From: Hymenobacter artigasi
GTDB lineage: Bacteria; Bacteroidota; Bacteroidia; Cytophagales; Hymenobacteraceae
Length of the DNA stretch: 64,000 bases
NCBI RefSeq assembly: GCF_012275535.1
Contig: NZ_JAAVTK010000012.1
Span: forward strand, 115,874-179,873
Reading direction: 5' to 3'
Shown here: positions 53,683 to 60,980 of the stretch, piece by piece
Layout: the number at the start of each line of letters is the position of its first letter
How positions within the stretch are numbered: the first letter of the stretch is position 1
Notes under the pieces: model-generated
Database searches by the model: none
The model's input: only the letters and a program-made list of their open reading frames with translations
Told to the model about the DNA's origin: nothing
Made by a program: the position numbers and the translations under genes

Positions 53683-54648
53683 ATGCGTTTTCAACCCCTT
53701 TTGCTGGCTGCGGCCGTTACCTGCTCGCTGATTGCGTGCAAGAAAGATGAGGTGACCACCACGGCCACTACCACGGGCACCGTTATCAAGGTCGATGCCA
53801 CGAAGTTTCTGACGGGGGGGCTGTCGGAGCCCATCAGCACGGTTTCGCGCACGCTTTCCAACGGCACCACGGCCGACTGCTACAAGATTGTGACCAAGAG
53901 CATCCCGCCCGACCACACGATGGGCCCGTGGTGTCCCACCAACATCACCGACGACGCCAGCAAGGGCGGCATCTGGCTGGAAAATGGCAACGTGTACGAC
54001 GTGGATGGCGCGTTTGTGCGCAACCTGGCCACGTTCTACAAAGACTCGAACTGGCAGATGTACAACGCCACAACCGGCGTCATCACCAAAACCCAGACCC
54101 AGGCCGACTGCCAGGCAGCGGCCAACCCCAACGTGGGCGCGGCCTACCGCAACTACTGCGTGGAGTGCCTGCCATCCTACGTCTCCACGCTCACCAAAAC
54201 CATCTATATCCCGGTTACGCCGGTTAAGCTCACCAGTGCGGTCAGTTTTGCCAACGGGCCGGGCTCTACCGGAGCCACCCTGCGCGGCATCGCCTTCAAC
54301 GGCGTGGTGTTCGACCCGCCGGCTCCCGTCAGCAACATTCTGGGGGCCTACACGCTGGCCCCGTTCGATGATGCCGGCGGCCACATCAACCTCAACGAAG
54401 GCTACCACTACCATGCCGCCACGGGCCTGACCACCAAAATTGCCCAGCCCGACGGCCACGCCGCCATGATTGGCTACGCCCTGGACGGCTTCGGCCTGTT
54501 TGAGCGCCTGAGCGTGGCCGGCACCGAATACACCGACCTGGACGCCAGCCGCGGCCACTACGACGACACGCGCGGCTACCACTACCACGTCGACAAAGCC
54601 GGCGCCAACAACTTCATCAACAGCCTGGCCGGGGCTTACGCCAATTAG
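53683..54648 (+). CDS. YHYH-domain lipoprotein 2
   Basis: 321 residues from the ATG at 53683. Lipobox IAC near residue 19 followed by KKDEVTT. YHYH motif twice: NEGYHYHAATGL and TRGYHYHVDKAG, with GYALDGFGLFERL between, matching the spacing in the other two YHYH proteins. This one is longer by an N-terminal insertion rich in Cys (DCYKIV, WCPTN, YCVECLP), perhaps disulfide-bonded. It is followed after one base by an unrecognised membrane-anchored protein instead of a MORN/SCO pair. Confidence 0.86.
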   Translation: MRFQPLLLAAAVTCSLIACKKDEVTTTATTTGTVIKVDATKFLTGGLSEPISTVSRTLSNGTTADCYKIVTKSIPPDHTMGPWCPTNITDDASKGGIWLENGNVYDVDGAFVRNLATFYKDSNWQMYNATTGVITKTQTQADCQAAANPNVGAAYRNYCVECLPSYVSTLTKTIYIPVTPVKLTSAVSFANGPGSTGATLRGIAFNGVVFDPPAPVSNILGAYTLAPFDDAGGHINLNEGYHYHAATGLTTKIAQPDGHAAMIGYALDGFGLFERLSVAGTEYTDLDASRGHYDDTRGYHYHVDKAGANNFINSLAGAYAN

Positions 54649-54649
54649 T

Positions 54650-55294
54650 ATGTCTGCGATAATAAAGCCTCTCATGAGCCGGGTTTTCCTGCTTATCTGC
54701 CTGTTGCTGAGCAGCGCCGCCCACGCACATCAGTCCGAGCTATCGAACCTGATGATTTATGAGCAGAATGGCAAAACCCTGCTGCTCATAAAAAGCTCGC
54801 TCGCGGCTTTTGAGGGCGAGGTGAAATACCATAACAAGGCCAATGCCTACCAGACGCCGAAGGGGTTCAACCAGTTGGTTGTGAAATACTTCCAGCAAAA
54901 GTGTCTGCTGACGATGAACGGCGACACCATCCGGTTTGCCAACGTGCAGGTGCAGCTGGGGTACGAAACCACGCTGTTTGCGGAGCTGCTGAACGTGCCC
55001 AAAGCCGTGAACCGGCTGGCAGTGCAAAACAACCTGTTCCGCGACATGCCCAACAACCAATGCGAGCTGATTCTGATGCTCCCCGGCCTGCCGCAGAAGC
55101 AGTACATCCTTGACAATGCCAACGGCCAGACCGTCGCGCTGAAAGTGGAAAACCAAAGCTGGGTAGTGGAAGAAGTGGCTAAAGCCGCTCCCGTTAAGCT
55201 GAAGCCCCTGTTGTGGACGGCCGCCCTGGCCCTGACGGCCTTGCTCGTGGTGAGCCTCGTCAGGAAACGCCAGACGCTGGTGGCCGCGTCGTAG
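54650..55294 (+). CDS. Unrecognised exported protein with C-terminal membrane anchor
   Basis: 214 residues; ATG directly after the YHYH stop codon (an internal ATG at 54674 is also possible). A signal peptide ends at AHAH. A domain of about 140 residues, rich in short strands (NLMIYEQNGKTLLLIKSSL, then QQKCLLTMNGDTIRFANVQVQLG), is followed by a single TM helix near the end (LLWTAALALTALLVVSLV) and a basic tail. Two Cys (QQKC and NNQCEL) are present. I do not recognise the family. Tight coupling to YHYH gene 2 suggests a shared role in the envelope. Confidence 0.75.
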   Translation: MSAIIKPLMSRVFLLICLLLSSAAHAHQSELSNLMIYEQNGKTLLLIKSSLAAFEGEVKYHNKANAYQTPKGFNQLVVKYFQQKCLLTMNGDTIRFANVQVQLGYETTLFAELLNVPKAVNRLAVQNNLFRDMPNNQCELILMLPGLPQKQYILDNANGQTVALKVENQSWVVEEVAKAAPVKLKPLLWTAALALTALLVVSLVRKRQTLVAAS

Positions 55295-55311
55295 CTGGTT
55301 CGCCTCCGAAC

Positions 55312-55436
55312 GTCATGCTGAGCGCAGCCGAAGCATCTCTCCCGCGCCCCTTGTCATCCTGAGCGCAGCGAAGGACCTTATCACGTTTGAGCGACTGGTT
55401 CTGCGGTGAGAGGATGCTTCGCAGGCTCAGCATGAC
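55312..55436. repeat. Palindromic repeat (GTCATGC..GAGCG family)
   Basis: Arms beginning GTCATGCTGAGCGCAGCCGA with the inverted copy ending GCTCAGCATGAC. An inner partial repeat GTCATCCTGAGCGCAGCG shows a second overlapping unit. It separates the unrecognised gene from YHYH gene 3. Confidence 0.8.
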
Positions 55437-55539
55437 AGGCGGCGCGGCGAAATGCTTCGACTACGCAAACACCAGCTCAACACAACGAGGCAGCCTCTTT
55501 ATCAAGTCAACTCCCCTTCTAAATCCCCTTGCCCACCCG

Positions 55540-56382
55540 ATGAAAAATATCACCCTCCCGGCTTTGCTGCTCGTTTTAGCCGCCTGTAGCTGCAAGAAAA
55601 ACGACGACGTGACGGCCAGCGCCAGCACCACCACGGCCAACAGCGCCGATGGCACCACCACCAACAACTTCTCGCGGCTTTACAAAAAGCTCTACAACGT
55701 GACCAGCGTAGACTCGTCGAGCAGCACCAGCATCAAGATTAAAACCACCGATGTGCCCGACCACAAAAGCCCGTTCTTCCCGGTCGGCAACGCCAAGTAC
55801 GAAGCCTACAACGGCGACAACCCCAGCTTCAGCACCCAGATAAACCTAATGGGCACCCTCAGCGACCCCGATTTGCTGACCCAAAGCCTCACCTTCACCA
55901 TTCCGCGCTACCCGCTGCTGGCCAGCACGCACAGCTCTTCCACCGGCGGCCCCATCGGCGTTGCCCGCAACGGGGTGGTGTATTTCAACCAGTACAACGG
56001 CGCCGGCGCGGCCCTCGATGCGCTGGAAATAAACAACGCTGACCAGTACCTGGGCCACCCCACGCCCACCATGGCCGGGGCCCAGTACCACTACCACTAC
56101 GAACCCAAGTTCCTGACGGCCACCTACGGCAGCTCCGCCTTCCTGGGCTTCCTGCTCGATGGCTTCCCGGTGTACGGCCCCTACGAAAACGGCGTAAAAA
56201 TCACGCAGTCGGCGCTGGACACCTACAACGGCCACGTGAGCGCCACCGTGGACTACCCCAACGACAAGATTTACCACTACCACGTGATTTCGGCCAGCTC
56301 CAGCGTGGTCACCGTGCTCAGCGCAGCTGCCCCCTACATCAACGGCGGCAAGTACTACGGCACGAAAGGCACGGTGAACTGA
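55540..56382 (+). CDS. YHYH-domain lipoprotein 3
   Basis: 280 residues from the ATG at 55540. Lipobox AAC/CSC near residues 16-18, then KKNDDVTAS and a Ser/Thr-rich linker. YHYH motif twice: AQYHYHYEPKF and KIYHYHVISAS, with GFLLDGFPVYGPYENG between and a His in TYNGHVSA. The C-terminus YYGTKGTVN matches YYGTKGTFTF of YHYH protein 1, so genes 1 and 3 are the closer pair. It overlaps the next MORN gene by one base. No copy of the candidate ECF promoter was found upstream. Confidence 0.88.
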   Translation: MKNITLPALLLVLAACSCKKNDDVTASASTTTANSADGTTTNNFSRLYKKLYNVTSVDSSSSTSIKIKTTDVPDHKSPFFPVGNAKYEAYNGDNPSFSTQINLMGTLSDPDLLTQSLTFTIPRYPLLASTHSSSTGGPIGVARNGVVYFNQYNGAGAALDALEINNADQYLGHPTPTMAGAQYHYHYEPKFLTATYGSSAFLGFLLDGFPVYGPYENGVKITQSALDTYNGHVSATVDYPNDKIYHYHVISASSSVVTVLSAAAPYINGGKYYGTKGTVN

Positions 56383-56954
56383 TGCGGTGGGCTGCTTGCG
56401 GCGTGCTGTTGGGTTTCGCCAGCTGCCAGCAGGACCGGGCTGTGCCGGGGGAATCGACGAAAGTGATTACCCCGGCACGGGTTATCGCCGTCACCGATAC
56501 GGCCCTGCACAACCGCAACGGCACCTGGTTTTATAAAAACCGGAAGGCTACCGCCGTTATTGTCGAACAAAAAGGCCCGGTGGTAACCGCGCGGCTGCCC
56601 GTAATTGATGGCAAGGAAAACGGCCTCGCCACCGGCTGGTACCCCACCAGCGAGAAGCGCTTCGAGCGCCGGTACCAGAACGGCAACCGCGAGGGCCGCC
56701 ACCAGACCTGGTACAAAAACGGCCGCCTGGCCGGGGAAAACGTCTTCCGCGACGACAAGTACGAGGGGCCGCAGGTGTCCTACTTCGAAAGCGGCCACCG
56801 CTGGCAGCGCCTGAACTACGTGAAAGGCTACGAGGAAGGCAAGCAAAAAACCTGGAACGACAACGGACTGGTAATCAACAACTTCACAATAAAAAATGGC
56901 AAGCTTTATGGCGTTATCGGCCGATACGACTGCATGTCGGTTATGCAGAAATAG
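56382..56954 (+). CDS. MORN/YwqK-repeat lipoprotein 2
   Basis: 190 residues; its ATG overlaps the YHYH stop codon by one base. Lipobox ASC near residue 15. After TDTALHNRNGTW come MORN-variant repeats (GLATGWYPTSEKRFERRY, NREGRHQTWYKNGRL, KYEGPQVSYFESGHRW and EEGKQKTWNDNGL). Clear paralogue of 49396-50025. It overlaps the following SCO gene by 59 bp, tighter than in cassette 1. Confidence 0.86.
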   Translation: MRWAACGVLLGFASCQQDRAVPGESTKVITPARVIAVTDTALHNRNGTWFYKNRKATAVIVEQKGPVVTARLPVIDGKENGLATGWYPTSEKRFERRYQNGNREGRHQTWYKNGRLAGENVFRDDKYEGPQVSYFESGHRWQRLNYVKGYEEGKQKTWNDNGLVINNFTIKNGKLYGVIGRYDCMSVMQK

Positions 56955-57639
56955 CCGCGGGCTGCTGGGGCTGCTGCTGGCGCTGGCACTGTTTTCGTGC
57001 CAGCCGCAGGCGCCCGCCGCGCCCCCGGCGACCCCGGCCGAAACCCTGCCCTTCTACAACACCGCCGACTTCGACGCGGAGTGGATTAGCCCCGCCGACA
57101 GCGCCTACGGGCGCATCCACACCATCGCCGACTTTGCGCTGCGCAGCCAGCTGGGCCACACCATCACCCGCGACTCGCTGGCCGGGCACATCTACGTGGC
57201 CAATTTCTTCTTCTCGATTTGCCCCGGCATCTGCCCGAAGATGACCAACAACCTGAAAACCCTGCAGGACGTCTTCGCCGCCAACCAGCAGGTGAAGATG
57301 GTGTCGTTTTCGGTGATGCCCTGGGTCGATTCCGTCGAAACCCTGAAGGAGTACGGGGCCATCAACAACATCAACCCGGCCCGCTGGTACCTGCTGACCG
57401 GCGATAAGGCCCAGATTTACCACTTGGCCCGCACCTCCTTCTTCGCGGAAAAAGGCTTGGGTCTGCAAAAAACCACCAACCAGTTTCTGCACACCGAGTC
57501 GATGCTGCTGATTGACAAAAAGGGCCGGATACGAGGCATCTACAACGCCACCCAAAAGCCGGACATTGAACGCGTGACCGACGACATCAACGTGCTGCTG
57601 AAAGAGGACAGTGGCGCCCTGGCGCTGAAGCGCCGTTGA
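56896..57639 (+). CDS. SCO1/SenC-family envelope protein 2
   Basis: 247 residues from the ATG at 56896; 56908 is an alternative. Lipobox FSC at about residue 33. Same layout as SCO 1: LPFYNTADFDAEW, then CPGICPKM (CxxxC) and the His in FLHTESMLLIDKKG. All copper/redox ligands of the family are kept. It completes the second YHYH-MORN-SCO cassette and is followed by a potassium channel gene after 70 bp. Confidence 0.92.
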   Translation: MASFMALSADTTACRLCRNSRGLLGLLLALALFSCQPQAPAAPPATPAETLPFYNTADFDAEWISPADSAYGRIHTIADFALRSQLGHTITRDSLAGHIYVANFFFSICPGICPKMTNNLKTLQDVFAANQQVKMVSFSVMPWVDSVETLKEYGAINNINPARWYLLTGDKAQIYHLARTSFFAEKGLGLQKTTNQFLHTESMLLIDKKGRIRGIYNATQKPDIERVTDDINVLLKEDSGALALKRR

Positions 57640-57709
57640 TAGCCGTCAACAAGGAACGGTCGTGCTTATCCGGATAAGCGCTTACTACCACCACCTAAAT
57701 GGAACACAC

Positions 57710-58447
57710 ATGAAGTATGATGAACAGTTGGCCAGCGACCAATTCGTGGTAACGTCGCTCCCGGAGCACCAGCTGGCGCGGCCGGCCTACCCCCTGCTGG
57801 CGCGCCTGGCCCGCTGGCAGGACCAGGTGCGGGAGCCGGCCCTGAGCCTGCTGTTGCTCGGGCAGGTCATCACGCTGTTTGTGGCGGGGCCGCTGAAAAG
57901 CGCCCAGCTCCTGTCGTCGGTTGTGATGGGTAGCCTGCACCTAGCCATGCTCGTGATTTCGTACTTCGTGCTCCCGCCGCGCAGCAAATCCCGATTGCTG
58001 ATACTGGTATGCTTCGGGCCGCTGGCCTGGACCTTGTATGCCGGCAGCAACCTGTACGTGGGCCTGCTGCTGAACTCGATTACCACGCTGGTCATCACCG
58101 TGGCCGTTGCCCAGGCCGTGTTTCGGGCCCAGCGGGTCACGCGCCACCAGCTGCTGGGGGCCGTGGTGGTGTACCTGAACCTGGCCCTGCTGTTTGTGAG
58201 CGTTTACCAAAGCATCAGCTGGGTACTTCCCGGCGCGTTCGCCGCCTCGTCGAATATCCCCCTGACGATGAGCGACCTGAAGTACTTCAGCCTGACCACC
58301 ATCACCTCCACCGGCTATGGCGACATCGTGCCCGTGCACCCGCTGGCGCGCAGCCTGGCCAACTTCGAAGCCGTTATCGGACAGCTCTTCGTGGCCATTC
58401 TGCTTGCCCGTCTGGTCAGCGAGCAGCGCGACAAGGCCCGGCCCTGA
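57710..58447 (+). CDS. Two-TM-pore potassium channel (Ion_trans_2 type)
   Basis: 245 residues from the ATG at 57710. Four to six hydrophobic segments: about 50-68, 72-90, 96-115, 120-140, 145-170 and the last helix 215-235. The pore loop LTTITSTGYGDIVPVHPLAR carries the K+ selectivity filter TxGYGD. There is no RCK/TrkA_N domain, and the short basic tail follows the last helix. A K+ channel joined to YHYH/SCO genes is unusual and may respond to envelope or metal stress. Just downstream lies the 5' scar of an MbnP-like gene, so the channel gene may have been brought next to it by deletion. Confidence 0.88.
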   Translation: MKYDEQLASDQFVVTSLPEHQLARPAYPLLARLARWQDQVREPALSLLLLGQVITLFVAGPLKSAQLLSSVVMGSLHLAMLVISYFVLPPRSKSRLLILVCFGPLAWTLYAGSNLYVGLLLNSITTLVITVAVAQAVFRAQRVTRHQLLGAVVVYLNLALLFVSVYQSISWVLPGAFAASSNIPLTMSDLKYFSLTTITSTGYGDIVPVHPLARSLANFEAVIGQLFVAILLARLVSEQRDKARP

Positions 58448-58515
58448 GGGCGCGGCCCACCGGCCTGGTGCTGCGCGTGGAGCCCGGGTTCGGCGGCTCG
58501 CCGCTGGTGCTGGAC

Positions 58516-59327
58516 TAGAGCGTGAGGACAATTACCTTTGGGCAAAACCAAGTTAGCTTATGCGTCGTCACGAAATAACGGACCGGCAGTGGACGGTCGT
58601 TGCGCCCCTGCTTTCGGGCAAGGCGACCGACTGCGGGGTTACGGCCAAAGATAATCGGCTGTTTTTCAACGCCGTCGTGTGGCTCATGCGCACCGGGGGC
58701 CCGTGGGCCGACCTGCCCGAGCGCTTCGGCAAGCCGAATTCGGTCTGCCGCCGCTTCCGCCGACTGGCGCAAAAGGGCGTTTGGGAAGCCTTATTCGAGG
58801 CCCTGAAAGCGCCGGAACTCGACTGGGTCATGCTCGATTCCACTATCCTACGGGCCCACCAGCATTCGGCCGGCCAAAAAAAAGCGACTCCAAAACCGAA
58901 TGCCTGGGCCGCAGCCGGGGCGGGATGAGCACGAAAATCCACGCCTGCACCGACGCGCTGGGCAACGCCGTGCGCCTGCTGGCCACCGAAGGACAGGCGG
59001 GAGACTGCCCCCAGACCTTGCCCTTGCTGAAAGACTTGCGGCCGGGAAAAGTCTTGGCGGACACGGCCTATGACAGCGACGAAAACCGCGCTTATTGTGC
59101 GGAGCACGGCATCGAGGCGGTGATTCCCAGCCACCCCGGACGGGTGAAGCCGGCGGAAATGGACGAAGAAATCTACCGGGACCGTAACAAAATCGAACGC
59201 TTTTTTGGCCGCCTCAAACAGTATCGGCGCTTAGCCACCCGTTACGAAAAAACCGTCGTTTCTTTCTTGGCTTTCTGGCACGTGGCCGCCGCACTCGATT
59301 GGTTACGCTGATTGTCCTCACACTCTA
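58516..59327 (+). mobile_element. IS5-family insertion sequence, complete
   Basis: About 812 bp bounded by 17-bp inverted repeats with one mismatch: TAGAGCGTGAGGACAAT (58516-58532) and the complement of TAGAGTGTGAGGACAAT (59311-59327). The tetranucleotide CTAG occurs at both borders (58515-58518 and 59325-59328), so the ends could be drawn 2-3 bp further in with a short target duplication. It carries one transposase in two frames and has inserted into the MbnP-like gene. Confidence 0.92.
58560..59311 (+). CDS. IS5-family transposase, made by -1 frameshift
   Basis: Two overlapping reading frames. The first, 58560-58928, encodes the N-terminal DUF4096-like part (HEITDRQWTVVAPLLSG) and the first DDE Asp (VMLDSTILRAHQ). 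The second, ending at 59311, encodes the rest (STKIHACTDALGNAVRLLATEGQAGD, then VLADTAYDSDENR with the second Asp and YRDRNKIERFFGRLKQYRR with the Glu). Joining them needs a -1 shift, and an A8G run at 58876-58884 is an ideal slippery site. All DDE residues are present, so the element may be active. Confidence 0.9.
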
Positions 59328-59559
59328 GGCCGGCTACCGCACGGGCGGCCTGGACCGGGTGGCCATTACCCGCCTGCGGTTCTACTTCTCGCACCTCGTG
59401 CTCACCCACACCGACGGCCGCACCTATACCGAGCCGAGTAGCCACCACCTCGTCAACGCCGACCCCGAAGCCACCGCCACGCTGACTGTGGCCCTGCCCA
59501 ACGCGCCCGCCGGGCAGCGGCGCAGCCTCACCTTTCGCGTGGGCGTGGACAGTGCCGCC

Positions 59560-59795
59560 AACGTGGGCCTGCTGGCGATGCTCTGGTTCGGGCGGCCCAG
59601 CCACCAGGCCCTGCTGCACCACGGCACCAGCCCCGTGGTCGCCACTTTGATAAGCGAGCTAAAGCTGACGGCCTCGCATCAGCAGTAGCTCAGCACATTG
59701 TGCGAGGAACACCAGGCTCAGATGCCGGCGCAACTTGCCTTGAGCCGGCACCAATTAGAATCCCTGACGGGGCCTAATGGAACGGAAAGGGGGAC
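59560..59795 (+). pseudogene. Decayed second Spy-like gene fused to the MbnP-like fragment
   Basis: From about 59560 the frame changes character to NVGLLAMLWFGRPSHQALLHH, closely matching NVGLLALLWYGRPDHQA of the intact Spy-like protein at 50741, including the DNA. It reaches an in-frame TAG at 59686-59688, but homology continues after it (LSTLCEEHQAQMPAQL, compare FDVLREDHHTRMQALL) to about 59795. The junction is at a short AACGT/GGGCCTG word shared by both parents, pointing to a deletion by microhomology. The fused frame from about 59329 to 59688 could still be translated. Confidence 0.75.
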
Positions 59796-59802
59796 CAAGG
59801 GG

Positions 59803-60666
59803 CTAGCCCAGGTACGATTTCAGCGACTGTGAGCGCGACGTATGCTTCAGGCGCCGAATGGCCTTCTCCTTTATCTGCCGCACCCGCTCGCGGGTCAAGC
59901 CAAACTGCTCGCCTACTTCCTCGAGCGTGCGCGCGGCCTGGCCATTTAGCCCGAAATGGAGCGTGATGACGTCGGCCTCCCGCCTGGTCAGGGTCGAGAG
60001 CGCGCGCTGCACCTCCCTGCGCAGCGAGTCCCGCAGCAAGCCGGCATCCGGCGTATCTGCTTCCTCGTCCCCCATCACATCGAGCAAGCCGTTTTCCTCG
60101 CCCTGCACGAAGGGCGCATCCATGGAAACGTGGCGGCCGGAGATTTTGAGCGTGTCCACCACCTCGGCGGTGCTCAACTCCAGCAGCTCGGCAATCTCAT
60201 CGGGCGAGGGCTCGCGCTCGAACTTTTGCTCCAGCTCCGCAAACGAGCGGCTGATTTTGTTGAGCGAGCCCACCCGGTTCAGGGGCAGGCGCACGATGCG
60301 GCTCTGCTCGGCCAGGGCTTGCAGGATGCTCTGGCGAATCCACCACACGGCGTAGGAGATGAACTTGAAGCCTTTGGTTTCATCAAAACGCTTGGCCGCC
60401 TTAATCAAGCCCAGGTTGCCCTCGTTGATAAGGTCGCCCAGGGTCAGGCCCTGGTTCTGGTACTGCTTGGAAACCGAGACCACGAAGCGCAGGTTGGCTT
60501 TGGTCAGCTTTTCGAGGGCCATCTGGTCGCCCTCGCGGATGCGCTGGGCCAGCTCGACTTCCTCGTCGATGGATACCAGGCTCACTTTGCCAATCTCCTG
60601 GAGGTACTTGTCCAGCGACTGGCTTTCGCGGTTGGTAATCTGCTTGCTGATTTTGAGCTGTCTCAT
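59803..60666 (-). CDS. rpoD: Primary-type RNA polymerase sigma factor (RpoD/SigA)
   Basis: 287 residues from the ATG at 60666. Starts MRQLKISKQITNRESQSLDKYLQEIG, the characteristic short region 1.2 of Bacteroidetes primary sigma. It has region 2 (NLRFVVSVSKQYQNQGLTLGDLINEGNLGL and FKFISYAVWWIRQSI), region 3, and region 4 with LEEVGEQFGLTRERVRQIKEKAIRRL. Length equals typical Bacteroidetes RpoD, which lacks region 1.1. Members of this phylum may carry a second such gene, so it could be an alternative primary-like sigma. It is convergent with the decayed MbnP/Spy region. Confidence 0.9.
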   Translation of the reverse strand: MRQLKISKQITNRESQSLDKYLQEIGKVSLVSIDEEVELAQRIREGDQMALEKLTKANLRFVVSVSKQYQNQGLTLGDLINEGNLGLIKAAKRFDETKGFKFISYAVWWIRQSILQALAEQSRIVRLPLNRVGSLNKISRSFAELEQKFEREPSPDEIAELLELSTAEVVDTLKISGRHVSMDAPFVQGEENGLLDVMGDEEADTPDAGLLRDSLRREVQRALSTLTRREADVITLHFGLNGQAARTLEEVGEQFGLTRERVRQIKEKAIRRLKHTSRSQSLKSYLG

Positions 60667-60980
60667 GTGGGAACGGTGCTGCTTAATAGGGAATAGCCCC
60701 CCATAACTCCCAGTGCGGCGGCTTGGTTCGACGGTCCTGCCGACGATGCTCCGCCGGAGGGAGTATATTTGGGGCAAAAGCCTGACTATCTGGGATAGTT
60801 CAGGATAAATGAGCTGCGCGAAGAAGGTATACTATTTAGTGATACCCACGTAATATTGGCGGAGCCACGTACAATAAATGCTGTCTAACCCAGCCTGGGC
60901 CGCTCTGGCAAGCAACACCCCATGCTGGAACGTTTGGGTGGTATAAGGGGCGTGTTGCGGCTAGTCCAACCACCCTTTTG
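60667..60980. other. Intergenic region, no gene seen
   Basis: 314 bp upstream of rpoD and downstream of the amidohydrolase gene. It holds a small imperfect hairpin (CCTGACTATC / GATAGTTCAGG) near 60780-60803, which may be terminator or leader structure. Presumably contains the rpoD promoter; not located. Confidence 0.4.

Larger units (their letters stand above)
58456..59565 (+). pseudogene. MbnP-like gene, 5'-truncated and split by an IS
   Basis: Before the IS about 20 codons remain (GLVLRVEPGFGGSPLVLD, to 58515). After it the frame resumes (AGYRTGGLDRVAITRLRFYFSHLVLTHTDGR, 59329 onward) and continues through SSHHLVNADPEATATL and FRVGVDSAANV. These blocks match MbnP-like periplasmic proteins, which partner MauG-like diheme enzymes (MbnH) in copper handling. 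The signal peptide and the first part are missing, and the 3' end is fused to another gene at about 59560. No diheme partner gene is in the window. MbnP assignment is from motif memory and moderately sure. Confidence 0.65.
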
